This document shows, in pieces, positions 25,646-33,411 of a stretch of DNA of 64,000 nt; the stretch's first letter is position 1; each line of letters starts with the position of its first letter. Source of the stretch: Ferruginibacter sp. (GTDB taxonomy: Bacteria > Bacteroidota > Bacteroidia > Chitinophagales > Chitinophagaceae). The DNA is taken from contig JABFQZ010000008.1 of the NCBI GenBank assembly GCA_013141435.1, positions 1 to 64,000 on the forward strand, in the 5' to 3' direction. The notes beneath the pieces are model-generated. The model was given only the letters and a program-made list of their open reading frames with translations, was not told the DNA's origin and did no database searches. Made by a program: the position numbers and the translations under genes.

Positions 25646-25941
25646 TATGATTGCCCAATTTTAGTAATTCATTAACCTCATTTATTTTATAAATACAAAA
25701 TCCATTTGAACTAATCTATACTCTAACAAAACCATATTTTGATTAATTAATTTTAATGAACTATTGGATAGTTATATATTGCCAATATAATGATTTTGTA
25801 CGATAATGTTACTTATAATAAAATTGATTGGTTACAGATAAATACAATAGCATCAAAAAAACTTCTATAAAGAAAAACATTATTTCAAATGAAAATATGC
25901 CAATATATTTGGCAATAGTTTTGCAAGAAAAAAAAATACTT

Positions 25942-26889
25942 ATGGCTAAAGCAATCAAAATTTTAAAATACACAATAATTATTTTTATTATATTCTTTAT
26001 AGCAATTTGTATTTTTTTTGGGCGTAGAGATATCCCATTACAAAATTTAAAACTAAAGTATGCTAACCAACAATCGGCTTTTATAAATGTAGATGGCATG
26101 AATGTACATTATAAAGACGAAGGAAATGTAGCTGATACAATACCAATTGTGCTGCTGCACGGCACTGCATCTAGTCTTCAAACTTTTGATGCATGGACAG
26201 ACAGTTTAAAAAATAGCAAAAGAGTGGTACGTATGGATATGCCTGCATTTGGATTAACTGGGCCATTTCCAAACAGAAATTATTCTATCGATAATTATGT
26301 AAATTTTATACATCATTTTTTAGTTGCAAAAAATATTTCAAAATGTATATTAGCAGGCAACTCTTTGGGTGGGCAAATAGCTCTCAACTATACAATACAA
26401 CATCCAACAAATGTGAGCAAATTAATTTTGATAGATGCAGCAGGCTATCCTTTAGAATCTAAAAGTACTCCTATCGCTTTTAAAATAGCCCGTATTCCTA
26501 TTTTAAATAAAATGCTTACGTTTATTACCCCACGGTTTATGGCAAAAGCAAGCGTAGAAAGTGTGTATGAAAATAAAAGTAAAGTTACGCAAAACCTTGT
26601 AGATAGATACTATGAGCTAACACTTAGAGAAGGAAATAGACAAGCATTGGTAGATAGATTAACAATGAAAACTGATACAAGTTCTATACCATATTATAAA
26701 AATGTACAACAACCTACTTTAATACTTTGGGGAGAACAAGATTTGTTGATACCAATAAAAAATGCATACCGTTTTCATAATGATTTACCAAATGATACTT
26801 TAGTAATTTTAAAAAATGTAGGGCATGTGCCAATGGAAGAAAATTCAATAGAAAGCTTAGTAGTTTTAATGAACTTTATAAAGAAATAA
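25942..26889 (+). CDS. Membrane-anchored alpha/beta hydrolase
   Basis: From the ATG at 25942 the product is 315 residues with one N-terminal membrane anchor ('TIIIFIIFFIAICIFF', about 11-26). A hydrolase fold follows: oxyanion region 'LLHGTASS' (about 71-78), nucleophile in 'AGNSLGG' (Ser141), acid in 'LWGEQDLLIP' and His in 'VGHVPMEEN'. Substrate unknown; the family includes esterases, epoxide hydrolases and C-C hydrolases. An in-frame TTG 38 codons upstream would add a non-signal-like leader, so I reject it. The neighbours give no pathway. Confidence 0.82.
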   Translation: MAKAIKILKYTIIIFIIFFIAICIFFGRRDIPLQNLKLKYANQQSAFINVDGMNVHYKDEGNVADTIPIVLLHGTASSLQTFDAWTDSLKNSKRVVRMDMPAFGLTGPFPNRNYSIDNYVNFIHHFLVAKNISKCILAGNSLGGQIALNYTIQHPTNVSKLILIDAAGYPLESKSTPIAFKIARIPILNKMLTFITPRFMAKASVESVYENKSKVTQNLVDRYYELTLREGNRQALVDRLTMKTDTSSIPYYKNVQQPTLILWGEQDLLIPIKNAYRFHNDLPNDTLVILKNVGHVPMEENSIESLVVLMNFIKK

Positions 26890-26939
26890 GTATTTCTATT
26901 TCTTCAAATAAACCAATATTTTTTTACAACCTAGTTTAC

Positions 26940-26947
26940 TACATTTG
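26940..26947 (+). promoter_or_regulatory. -7 promoter element of the arginase-fold gene
   Basis: TACATTTG matches TAnnTTTG exactly, 15 nt before the ATG at 26963. No good -33 is seen. It overlaps an in-frame TTG at 26945, which argues against that TTG as the start. Confidence 0.45.
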
Positions 26948-26962
26948 TCAAAATATTTTTTA

Positions 26963-28090
26963 ATGCAATACATATACGATTTTTTACTGCCAATTTCTTT
27001 TTCAGAAATTAATGAAGATGAAGGGTACATAGAAGGACAATTGGGCAATCATATACTTACCCAACAAAACGAAAATTTTGATATAGATACTGCCGACATA
27101 GTAATAGTAGGTGTATTAGAAACCAGAGGTAATAGCAATTATCAAAAAGAAAATGATGCTGCTAATACCATACGGAGGCAGCTTTACAAATTATATTATT
27201 GGCATACCGATATTAAAATTGTAGATATAGGCAATATAAAAATAGGTTTAAGTTTAAACGATAGCTACACAGCTATAAAAGAAGTATTACAAGAGCTATA
27301 CAACCTCAATAAAACAGTAGTTATATTAGGAGGCTCGCATGATATAACACTTGCACAGTATAATGCCTACAAAAACATAAATGATAAAATAGAAGCAAGT
27401 TGTATAGATGCAAGTATAAATTTGAACGGAGATAAAAATATACCTGCCGAAAATTTTTTAATGGAAATGTTTACAGAAAACAACAATATTTTAAAACACT
27501 ATAACCATATTGCTTTTCAAAGTTATTTTGTACACCCTCGCATGTTGCAAACCATAGATAAACTAAAATTTGATTGCTATAGGCTAGGAAATGTATTAGA
27601 TAATATTGAAGAAATGGAACCTGTACTGCGAAACAGTAACATGCTAAGTTTTGATATTAGCGCTTTAAAACATAGCGATGCTCCAACTAATAAAAATTAC
27701 CCCAATGGCTTATCTGGCATAGAAGCATGCACACTCACTCGGTTTGCAGGTATGAGTAATAACCTTAATAGTATTGGTTTTTATGCTTACAATCCAAAAG
27801 ATGATGTGGCAGAAACGACTGCTTCGCAAATAGCACACATGGTATGGTATTTTATTGATGGATACTTTAAAAGAAGCCAAGAATCTTCTTTACTACAAAG
27901 AGATAATTTTAATGAATTTCATACCATATTTGCTGAAGTAGAAACCGTTTTTTTACAAAGCAAAAAAACCAATCGTTGGTGGATGCAAATGCCCAATGGA
28001 GAATTTGTAGCCTGTAGTAACAATGATTATTTAACAGCTGGTAAAAATGATTTTCCTGAAAGATGGTTGAGAGTACAGGAAAGGAATTAG
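26963..28090 (+). CDS. Arginase/formimidoylglutamase-fold protein with altered metal ligands
   Basis: The 375-residue product has the ureohydrolase layout: 'VVILGGSHDIT' (the GG-x-HD His is present), a strand with 'SCIDASINLNG', and 'MLSFDISALKHSDAP'. In active arginases and agmatinases the second motif is DAHxD and the third DxD, giving six Mn ligands. Here they read DASIN and DIS, so only three of six ligands remain. Many Bacteroidota carry a diverged formimidoylglutamase-like branch, and this is probably a member. Either it uses another metal scheme or it is catalytically dead. Role unknown; hut genes are not nearby. Confidence 0.7.
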   Translation: MQYIYDFLLPISFSEINEDEGYIEGQLGNHILTQQNENFDIDTADIVIVGVLETRGNSNYQKENDAANTIRRQLYKLYYWHTDIKIVDIGNIKIGLSLNDSYTAIKEVLQELYNLNKTVVILGGSHDITLAQYNAYKNINDKIEASCIDASINLNGDKNIPAENFLMEMFTENNNILKHYNHIAFQSYFVHPRMLQTIDKLKFDCYRLGNVLDNIEEMEPVLRNSNMLSFDISALKHSDAPTNKNYPNGLSGIEACTLTRFAGMSNNLNSIGFYAYNPKDDVAETTASQIAHMVWYFIDGYFKRSQESSLLQRDNFNEFHTIFAEVETVFLQSKKTNRWWMQMPNGEFVACSNNDYLTAGKNDFPERWLRVQERN

Positions 28091-28097
28091 AAACTTT

Positions 28098-28208
28098 GAA
28101 ATAAGAATTAGGAGTTATGAATTTAGAACTATGAATTAGGAGCTAAAATTTTTGAAATAAATTTACCCAATACCATTCAACATTCATCACTAATAACTCA
28201 TCATTAAT
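28098..28208 (+). repeat. Heptameric repeat arrays before the PBP4 gene
   Basis: Nine 7-bp units in perfect register fill 28098-28160 (units such as GAATTAG, GAGTTAT and GAACTAT). A second array at 174-208 of this kilobase has units such as CATTCAT, AACTCAT and CATTAAT, roughly the reverse complement of the first set, so the two arrays face each other. The array ends 12 nt before the ATG at 28221. See also 7107 and 48090. Confidence 0.7.
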
Positions 28209-28220
28209 TACACCACTATA

Positions 28221-29534
28221 ATGCGTTACATTTCATTTTTTTTATTACTTACTTCAATTTTTTCCTGCAAAATATCAGGCCAAATAAATAAGAAACAAGT
28301 AACCCAATTTTTGAATGATTCAGCAGTAATCACTGGCCATACAGGCATAAGTATTTACGAACCAGCTACAGGCAAATACATTTATAACCTCAATGCCGAT
28401 AAAAATTTTACACCAAGTAGTAATATAAAATTAGTTACTATGTATGCTGCTTTAAAATACTTAGGCGATAGTTTGGTTGGTATAAAATATTCTCTAGATT
28501 CTAACAATATTATTATTTATCCAACTGGCGACCCTACTCTACTTCATCCTTATTTTAAGACTCAGCCAGTTGTAAATTTTTTAAAAAATACAAGTAAAAA
28601 CATTTTAGTAAAACAACTCAATTTTAAACCAAAGCCTTACGGCAATGGTTGGGCTTGGAACGATTACCCAGACTACTACATGGCCGAAAGAAGCCCAATG
28701 CCGATATATGGGAATTGCATAACATTTAATTGCAACAAAACAACTTTTGAAACCATTCCACAAAATGCTTCTACTTTTTTTAACATAAAAACCATTGCTC
28801 AAGAAAAAGGGGAACAAATAAATGTAGAGAGAGATTTTTTTAACAACAATTTTACTGTATTACTCAATAACAAAAGTAAAGAGAACATTACAGTACCTTT
28901 TATATCATCACTTACATTTACCAACAAATTATTATCCGATACTATTCATAAAAACATTAATTTATCAAATACATTTAATTTAAAAGAAGATGTAGATATA
29001 CAACCAAAATTTAAGATATACTCACAACCAACCGATTCGTTACTAAAGCAAATGATGCACAACAGCGATAATTTTTTTGCAGAGCAAACCCTACTTATGG
29101 TAAGCAACGAAAAACTTGGTTACATGAGCGATAAAGATATTATTGACACATTATTAAAAACAGATTTAAAAGATTTTCCTTCAAAACCCAGATGGGTTGA
29201 TGGCTGTGGTCTTAGCCGTTATAATTTATTTACACCAAACGATTTTATTTTTTTGCTAGATAAAATGAAAACCGAATTTGGAATGGAAAGATTAAAATCT
29301 ATTTTAACAACTGGTAACCAAGGTACATTAAAAAACTATTATGTAAATAACACTGGTTTTATTTATGCTAAAACAGGCTCAATGAGCAATAACGTTTCAC
29401 TAAGTGGATACTTATTTACAAAAAAAAATAAGTTTTATATTTTTTCTATACAGTTAAATAGTTTTGCTGGTACTGGCAAGGCTGGCAGGCGAGCAATTGA
29501 AAAATTTTTAGTACAAATTATAAAAAATAATTAA
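28221..29534 (+). CDS. dacB: D-alanyl-D-alanine carboxypeptidase/endopeptidase (PBP4, S13)
   Basis: This 437-residue periplasmic penicillin-binding protein trims or cuts peptidoglycan cross-links. A signal sequence covers about 1-20. The catalytic triad motifs are S-x-x-K at Ser67-Lys70 ('TPSSNIKL'), S-x-N in 'MHNSDNFFAEQ' and K-T-G in 'YAKTGSMSNN', with the large insert between the first two typical of class C enzymes. It is monocistronic. A Cys16 near the signal end does not sit in a clear lipobox. The two facing heptad-repeat arrays directly upstream are unusual. Confidence 0.9.
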   Translation: MRYISFFLLLTSIFSCKISGQINKKQVTQFLNDSAVITGHTGISIYEPATGKYIYNLNADKNFTPSSNIKLVTMYAALKYLGDSLVGIKYSLDSNNIIIYPTGDPTLLHPYFKTQPVVNFLKNTSKNILVKQLNFKPKPYGNGWAWNDYPDYYMAERSPMPIYGNCITFNCNKTTFETIPQNASTFFNIKTIAQEKGEQINVERDFFNNNFTVLLNNKSKENITVPFISSLTFTNKLLSDTIHKNINLSNTFNLKEDVDIQPKFKIYSQPTDSLLKQMMHNSDNFFAEQTLLMVSNEKLGYMSDKDIIDTLLKTDLKDFPSKPRWVDGCGLSRYNLFTPNDFIFLLDKMKTEFGMERLKSILTTGNQGTLKNYYVNNTGFIYAKTGSMSNNVSLSGYLFTKKNKFYIFSIQLNSFAGTGKAGRRAIEKFLVQIIKNN

Positions 29535-29608
29535 TTCTAAGTTTAAATGGGCAACGTTTATTTATTGCAGAGCATCTATATTAAAATATCAACCATTAAT
29601 TATAAATT

Positions 29609-32146
29609 ATGAAAAAGTTTATACCATTTTTTTTAATATTATTATCTACATTATTTTTACAACAAAGCAATGCACAGCTTATTGCATGCAATGCAGCATT
29701 TACAACGCAATTTGTAACTGGATCTTCAGTAAAAGTCATTCCTGTTACCGCAGCTGCCGATACCAATTTTGTACTTCACTATTGGTCATTTGGAGATGGT
29801 AGCAACATTAGTGCAGTATCTTCAACGCATACTTATTTAAATAATGGCACTTATACTATATTACATTATATAATCAGACAAACCCCAAATAATGTAACCT
29901 ATTGCACCGATTCTGTAAGCCATACTATAACCATACAACAAGCAGGTTGTAATCTAAATGCAAGTTTTTATTGGACTACAGCACCTACAAATAATTTATC
30001 CCAAACATTTTATAATACTTCTTACAACTTTTTAGCAGGCGATTCTATCCGTTGGACTTTTGGAGATGGCACATCATCTACTTTAATAAACCCAACACAT
30101 GTATATAACAATGCTGGTATATATACCGTATGCCTGAGAGTACAAAAAGCAACTACTGCATCTGGCACAACGGCTTGTATAAGAGAAATTTGCATGCAAG
30201 ATACAATTAGTACTGTATTACCGCCACCTGTTTGCACCCTTTCAGCTAATTTTACTTGGTATAGAGATAGTTTAGTTACAACTCCTAATTCTTATCATTT
30301 TACAAATACCACAGTTGTTTTAAACAGCTCTGATTCTATTAGATGGACATTTGGAGATGGCACTACATCTAACCAAGTAAACCCTAACCATGCATATACA
30401 AGTACTGGTACTTATAATGTATGCTTAAGGGTTATAAAAAGAAATGCCAATGGTTCACTTTCCAATTGTATCAGCGAAAAATGTTATACAGTTGTAGTTA
30501 TTGCTCCAATAAATCTTTGCAATTATCAGGTTTATTTTTCTTCACTTGTCGATTCGGCTCATAGCAATATACTACATTTTACAAACCTTACTCCAGGTTA
30601 TTTACCAACAGATTCTATTACTTGGACTTTTGGAGATGGTACAATATCTCATGATGTAAATCCTAATCACACCTATACAGTAGCAGGAAATTATAATGTT
30701 TGTTTAAAAATAATAAGGTACACAACTGCTGGTAGTACGCCATGTATAAGAGAATATTGTAAAGTAATTACTGTTGTATTACCGCCACCTGTTTGCACCC
30801 TTTCTGCCAATTTTACTTGGTATAGAGATAGTTTAGTTACAACTCCTAATTCTTATCATTTTACTAATACCACATTTGTTTTAAACAGCTCTGATTCTAT
30901 TAGATGGACATTTGGAGATGGTACTACATCTAACCAAGTAAACCCTAACCATGCATTTACAAGTACTGGTACTTATAATGTATGCTTAAGGGTTATAAAA
31001 AGAAATGCCAATGGTTCACTTTCCAATTGTAACAGCGAAAAATGTTATACAGTTGTAGTTATTGCTCCAATAAATCTTTGCAATTATCAGGTTTATTTTT
31101 CTTCACTTGCCGATTCGGCTCATAGCAATATACTACATTTTACAAACCTTACTCCAGGTTATTTACCAACAGATTCTATTACTTGGACTTTTGGAGATGG
31201 TACAATATCTCATGATGTAAATCCTAATCACACCTATACAGTAGCAGGTAATTACAATGTTTGTTTAAAAATAATAAGATACACAACTGCTGGTAGTACG
31301 CCATGTGTAAGAGAATATTGTAAGCTAATTACGGTAACAGTTCCACCAGTTTTACCATCATGTTCTCAAATATCTTTATACCATTTTGTACGCTCTACAT
31401 CAAACAGCAATGTAGTAACATTTATTCCAAATTTTATAGATGCTACCGTGCAATATACTTGGACATTTGGCGATGGTACAGGTTCGCATGATGTAAGCCC
31501 TACACATCAATACAGCGCTATTGGCAACTATACTGTTTGCCTTACAGCATTTAGAAACATCAATTGTGCTACAACTAGTTGTAGTACAATTTCAATTTTG
31601 CCAAATTGCAATAATATAACATTAGCTATTTCCGATGTTAGAGATTCGCTAGTACCAAATAGAGTTTCCTTTAGTGCTATATCTAATATTGCTACAACAA
31701 ACCAAGTTTGGAAAATAACCAAAATACCAACAACAGCTACTACAGGTACAGTTACAATAAATACAAATAACCCTACTTATGTTTTTTTAGATAGTGGTTA
31801 TTACAATATTTGTGTTACTGCTACGTATGCTAATGGTTGTGTAAAAACAATATGTAAAACAATTTACATATCCCAATCAATTCCTACAAATAACAATTGC
31901 TCTTTACAAGTATATCCAAACCCAGCAAGCTCTATAGTAAATGCTTTAGTTTCTTTAACGCAACCATTAATTTTAAATGCTAGTATTTATAGTAGTATGA
32001 ATGTATTGGTAGCACAACAACAACAGCAAGGTGTGGTAGGCAACAATATAGTAAGTATTAATATTGCCAATTTACCAGCTGGTGTTTATACTTTACGTTT
32101 GTTATATGGTGGACAAGTATGTTATAGAGTTTTTGTAAAACAATAA
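29609..32146 (+). CDS. Multi-PKD-domain surface protein with T9SS sorting domain
   Basis: The 845-residue secreted protein has a signal peptide (about 1-22) and seven PKD-type modules marked by 'FGDGT' or 'FGDGS'. An eighth degenerate module and a type A T9SS C-terminal domain follow ('VYPNPASSIVNALVSL', ending 'GGQVCYRVFVKQ'). PKD modules are Ig-like spacers or binding domains, so an adhesin or matrix protein is likely; no enzyme domain is visible. Each module contains paired Cys ('YNVCLR', 'CYTVVV'), suggesting disulfides. Modules 3-4 and 5-6 are near-identical copies (see the tandem duplication). Confidence 0.88.
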   Translation: MKKFIPFFLILLSTLFLQQSNAQLIACNAAFTTQFVTGSSVKVIPVTAAADTNFVLHYWSFGDGSNISAVSSTHTYLNNGTYTILHYIIRQTPNNVTYCTDSVSHTITIQQAGCNLNASFYWTTAPTNNLSQTFYNTSYNFLAGDSIRWTFGDGTSSTLINPTHVYNNAGIYTVCLRVQKATTASGTTACIREICMQDTISTVLPPPVCTLSANFTWYRDSLVTTPNSYHFTNTTVVLNSSDSIRWTFGDGTTSNQVNPNHAYTSTGTYNVCLRVIKRNANGSLSNCISEKCYTVVVIAPINLCNYQVYFSSLVDSAHSNILHFTNLTPGYLPTDSITWTFGDGTISHDVNPNHTYTVAGNYNVCLKIIRYTTAGSTPCIREYCKVITVVLPPPVCTLSANFTWYRDSLVTTPNSYHFTNTTFVLNSSDSIRWTFGDGTTSNQVNPNHAFTSTGTYNVCLRVIKRNANGSLSNCNSEKCYTVVVIAPINLCNYQVYFSSLADSAHSNILHFTNLTPGYLPTDSITWTFGDGTISHDVNPNHTYTVAGNYNVCLKIIRYTTAGSTPCVREYCKLITVTVPPVLPSCSQISLYHFVRSTSNSNVVTFIPNFIDATVQYTWTFGDGTGSHDVSPTHQYSAIGNYTVCLTAFRNINCATTSCSTISILPNCNNITLAISDVRDSLVPNRVSFSAISNIATTNQVWKITKIPTTATTGTVTINTNNPTYVFLDSGYYNICVTATYANGCVKTICKTIYISQSIPTNNNCSLQVYPNPASSIVNALVSLTQPLILNASIYSSMNVLVAQQQQQGVVGNNIVSINIANLPAGVYTLRLLYGGQVCYRVFVKQ
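30221..31332 (+). repeat. Tandem duplication, unit 561 bp (187 codons)
   Basis: The segment beginning CCGCCACCTG at 30221 recurs at 30782, giving a period of 561 bp, exactly 187 codons and two PKD modules. By eye there are only about a dozen to fifteen differences over roughly 550 bp, both silent and missense, so the duplication is recent or kept similar by gene conversion. The reading frame is preserved. Confidence 0.92.
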
Positions 32147-32165
32147 TACATAACATAACCTAACA

Positions 32166-32207
32166 AATACAAGTGGGTAGTCTTTGCAAGAGCTACCCAT
32201 TTGTATT
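32166..32207 (+). terminator. Hairpin downstream of the PKD gene
   Basis: AATACAAGTGGGTAG (32166-32180) pairs with 32193-32207, giving 15 bp including one G-U, with a 12-nt loop that is itself partly self-complementary. It lies 20 nt after the stop. The wobble favours the plus-strand RNA. There is no strong U-tract, so it may be a processing or stability hairpin rather than a terminator. Confidence 0.6.
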
Positions 32208-32498
32208 GTTACACTGGTTAGGGTATAATACTGGCAAATAGTTGGTAAAATCTACTAGAGCTCAATGTTTATATCAGTCTTGCAAGAAGTTTGGGGAAAG
32301 TGATTTCACTAAACTTCTTTTGTAATGAAAAAGATAAATAAGCGCTGCTGGAGTTATAAATCTTTAGCAGAATTAGGTTAGAGAAAGCGCATCAAAATAA
32401 AAAGAGGTAAAGAAACCGATTCATTTGTTAAAAAAATGAAACTTAGAAAGACAAATTTATTATACTTTGCAAAGTGAAAAACTTTTAAATAATTACTT
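32208..32498. other. Intergenic region with stacked hairpins and a possible gene relic
   Basis: There is no intact gene. AGAAGTTT and AAACTTCT (about 32285-32318) enclose GTGA/TCAC. GCGCT/AGCGC and CTGCT/AGCAG pairs overlap further on (32341-32390). A frame from ATG 32325 to TGA 32475 reads as a basic peptide ('KSLAELG', TAG at 32379, then 'RKRIKIKRGKETDSFVKKM') interrupted by one stop. It could be a relic of a small basic protein or a structured RNA. Neither is established. Confidence 0.3.
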
Positions 32499-33317
32499 TT
32501 ATTTTTTTATTAAATTATATTTTAAAGAACCTAATACCATCTGCTCATTTTTGTTTTCTGTAAGTTCATAAAGAAACAATTTTTTACCCACAAATGTAAA
32601 AGCATACAATACAGGCGCATTATCGTTATCCAAAAAATAAATTTTATTGTAATAGTTTCCTTTGGATCTTTGTAGTATAAAAGTACTTACCTTATATTTT
32701 GTAAACTCTTGCAAACCATATATACCACCTTCGTTGGTAAACGATATGTTTACATTATTACCTTCATTATCTTTTCCACTATAATTACCAGTAAACAAGG
32801 TTTTATTTACTACATAATCCAAAAACTTGTCGGAACTAATAATTGATGGCGTACTGGATTTTTTGAACTTCGTTATTTGCAATAATTTTTTAGCTTCGTT
32901 GAAATGATAAAGAACTAAGAAACTATCTTTTCCTTTTATTGTATAACCAATATCTGTAAATGCTATATTTGATTTTTGGGGATTATGAAAATCTGTTTTA
33001 AATGAATTTCTTGTAACTCCCGGAGTAAAATAAATAGTAATACCTAATCCACCCTCGTGCAACGACCATCCATCTGCATTAATACTTTTATTATTAGCAT
33101 CATCAATATTCACAAACAATTGTGTCAAATCAAATCCCTTGGTTTGGGCTTTTAGGGGAGATGATGTTTTTTTAAGCGTTTCCAAATAAGTTACCAATAG
33201 CCATTTGCCACTTACTACTGTTTTAAAATGGGCTAGAAAATTACTAGATTTTTTGGATTGCCCTATTGCTGCAAAGCAACATAAAATAGTTATAAAAATC
33301 AACAAAAACTTTTTCAT
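32499..33317 (-). CDS. Exported protein of unknown function
   Basis: I do not recognise this 272-residue protein. It has a clear signal peptide ('FLLIFITILCCFAAIGQS', cleavage near residue 20). The mature part of about 250 residues is beta-rich with many Lys and aromatic residues ('NKIYFLDNDNAPVLYAFTFV', 'LFLYELTENKNE'). It has no T9SS tail, membrane span or lipobox; the two Cys at 13-14 lie inside the hydrophobic core. It is the lower gene of a minus-strand run of exported proteins and is separated from the next by 94 nt. The upstream sequence has only a weak promoter match. Confidence 0.75.
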   Translation of the reverse strand: MKKFLLIFITILCCFAAIGQSKKSSNFLAHFKTVVSGKWLLVTYLETLKKTSSPLKAQTKGFDLTQLFVNIDDANNKSINADGWSLHEGGLGITIYFTPGVTRNSFKTDFHNPQKSNIAFTDIGYTIKGKDSFLVLYHFNEAKKLLQITKFKKSSTPSIISSDKFLDYVVNKTLFTGNYSGKDNEGNNVNISFTNEGGIYGLQEFTKYKVSTFILQRSKGNYYNKIYFLDNDNAPVLYAFTFVGKKLFLYELTENKNEQMVLGSLKYNLIKK

Positions 33318-33411
33318 ACTAATGCTTTTAAGATAGCAAATGTTAGCTACATTTTTATACTATTAAAAAACCTGATTTTATCAAAAATCTGCTATAAACT
33401 ATAATTTTATT

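Noticed and set aside
25828..25941. Upstream TTG extension of the alpha/beta hydrolase
   Set aside because: It adds 38 polar residues before the membrane anchor, whereas the ATG at 25942 gives a clean N-terminal anchor.
28098..28208. CRISPR-like regular repeats
   Set aside because: Units are 7 bp, degenerate and contiguous with no spacers, and no cas genes exist in the window.
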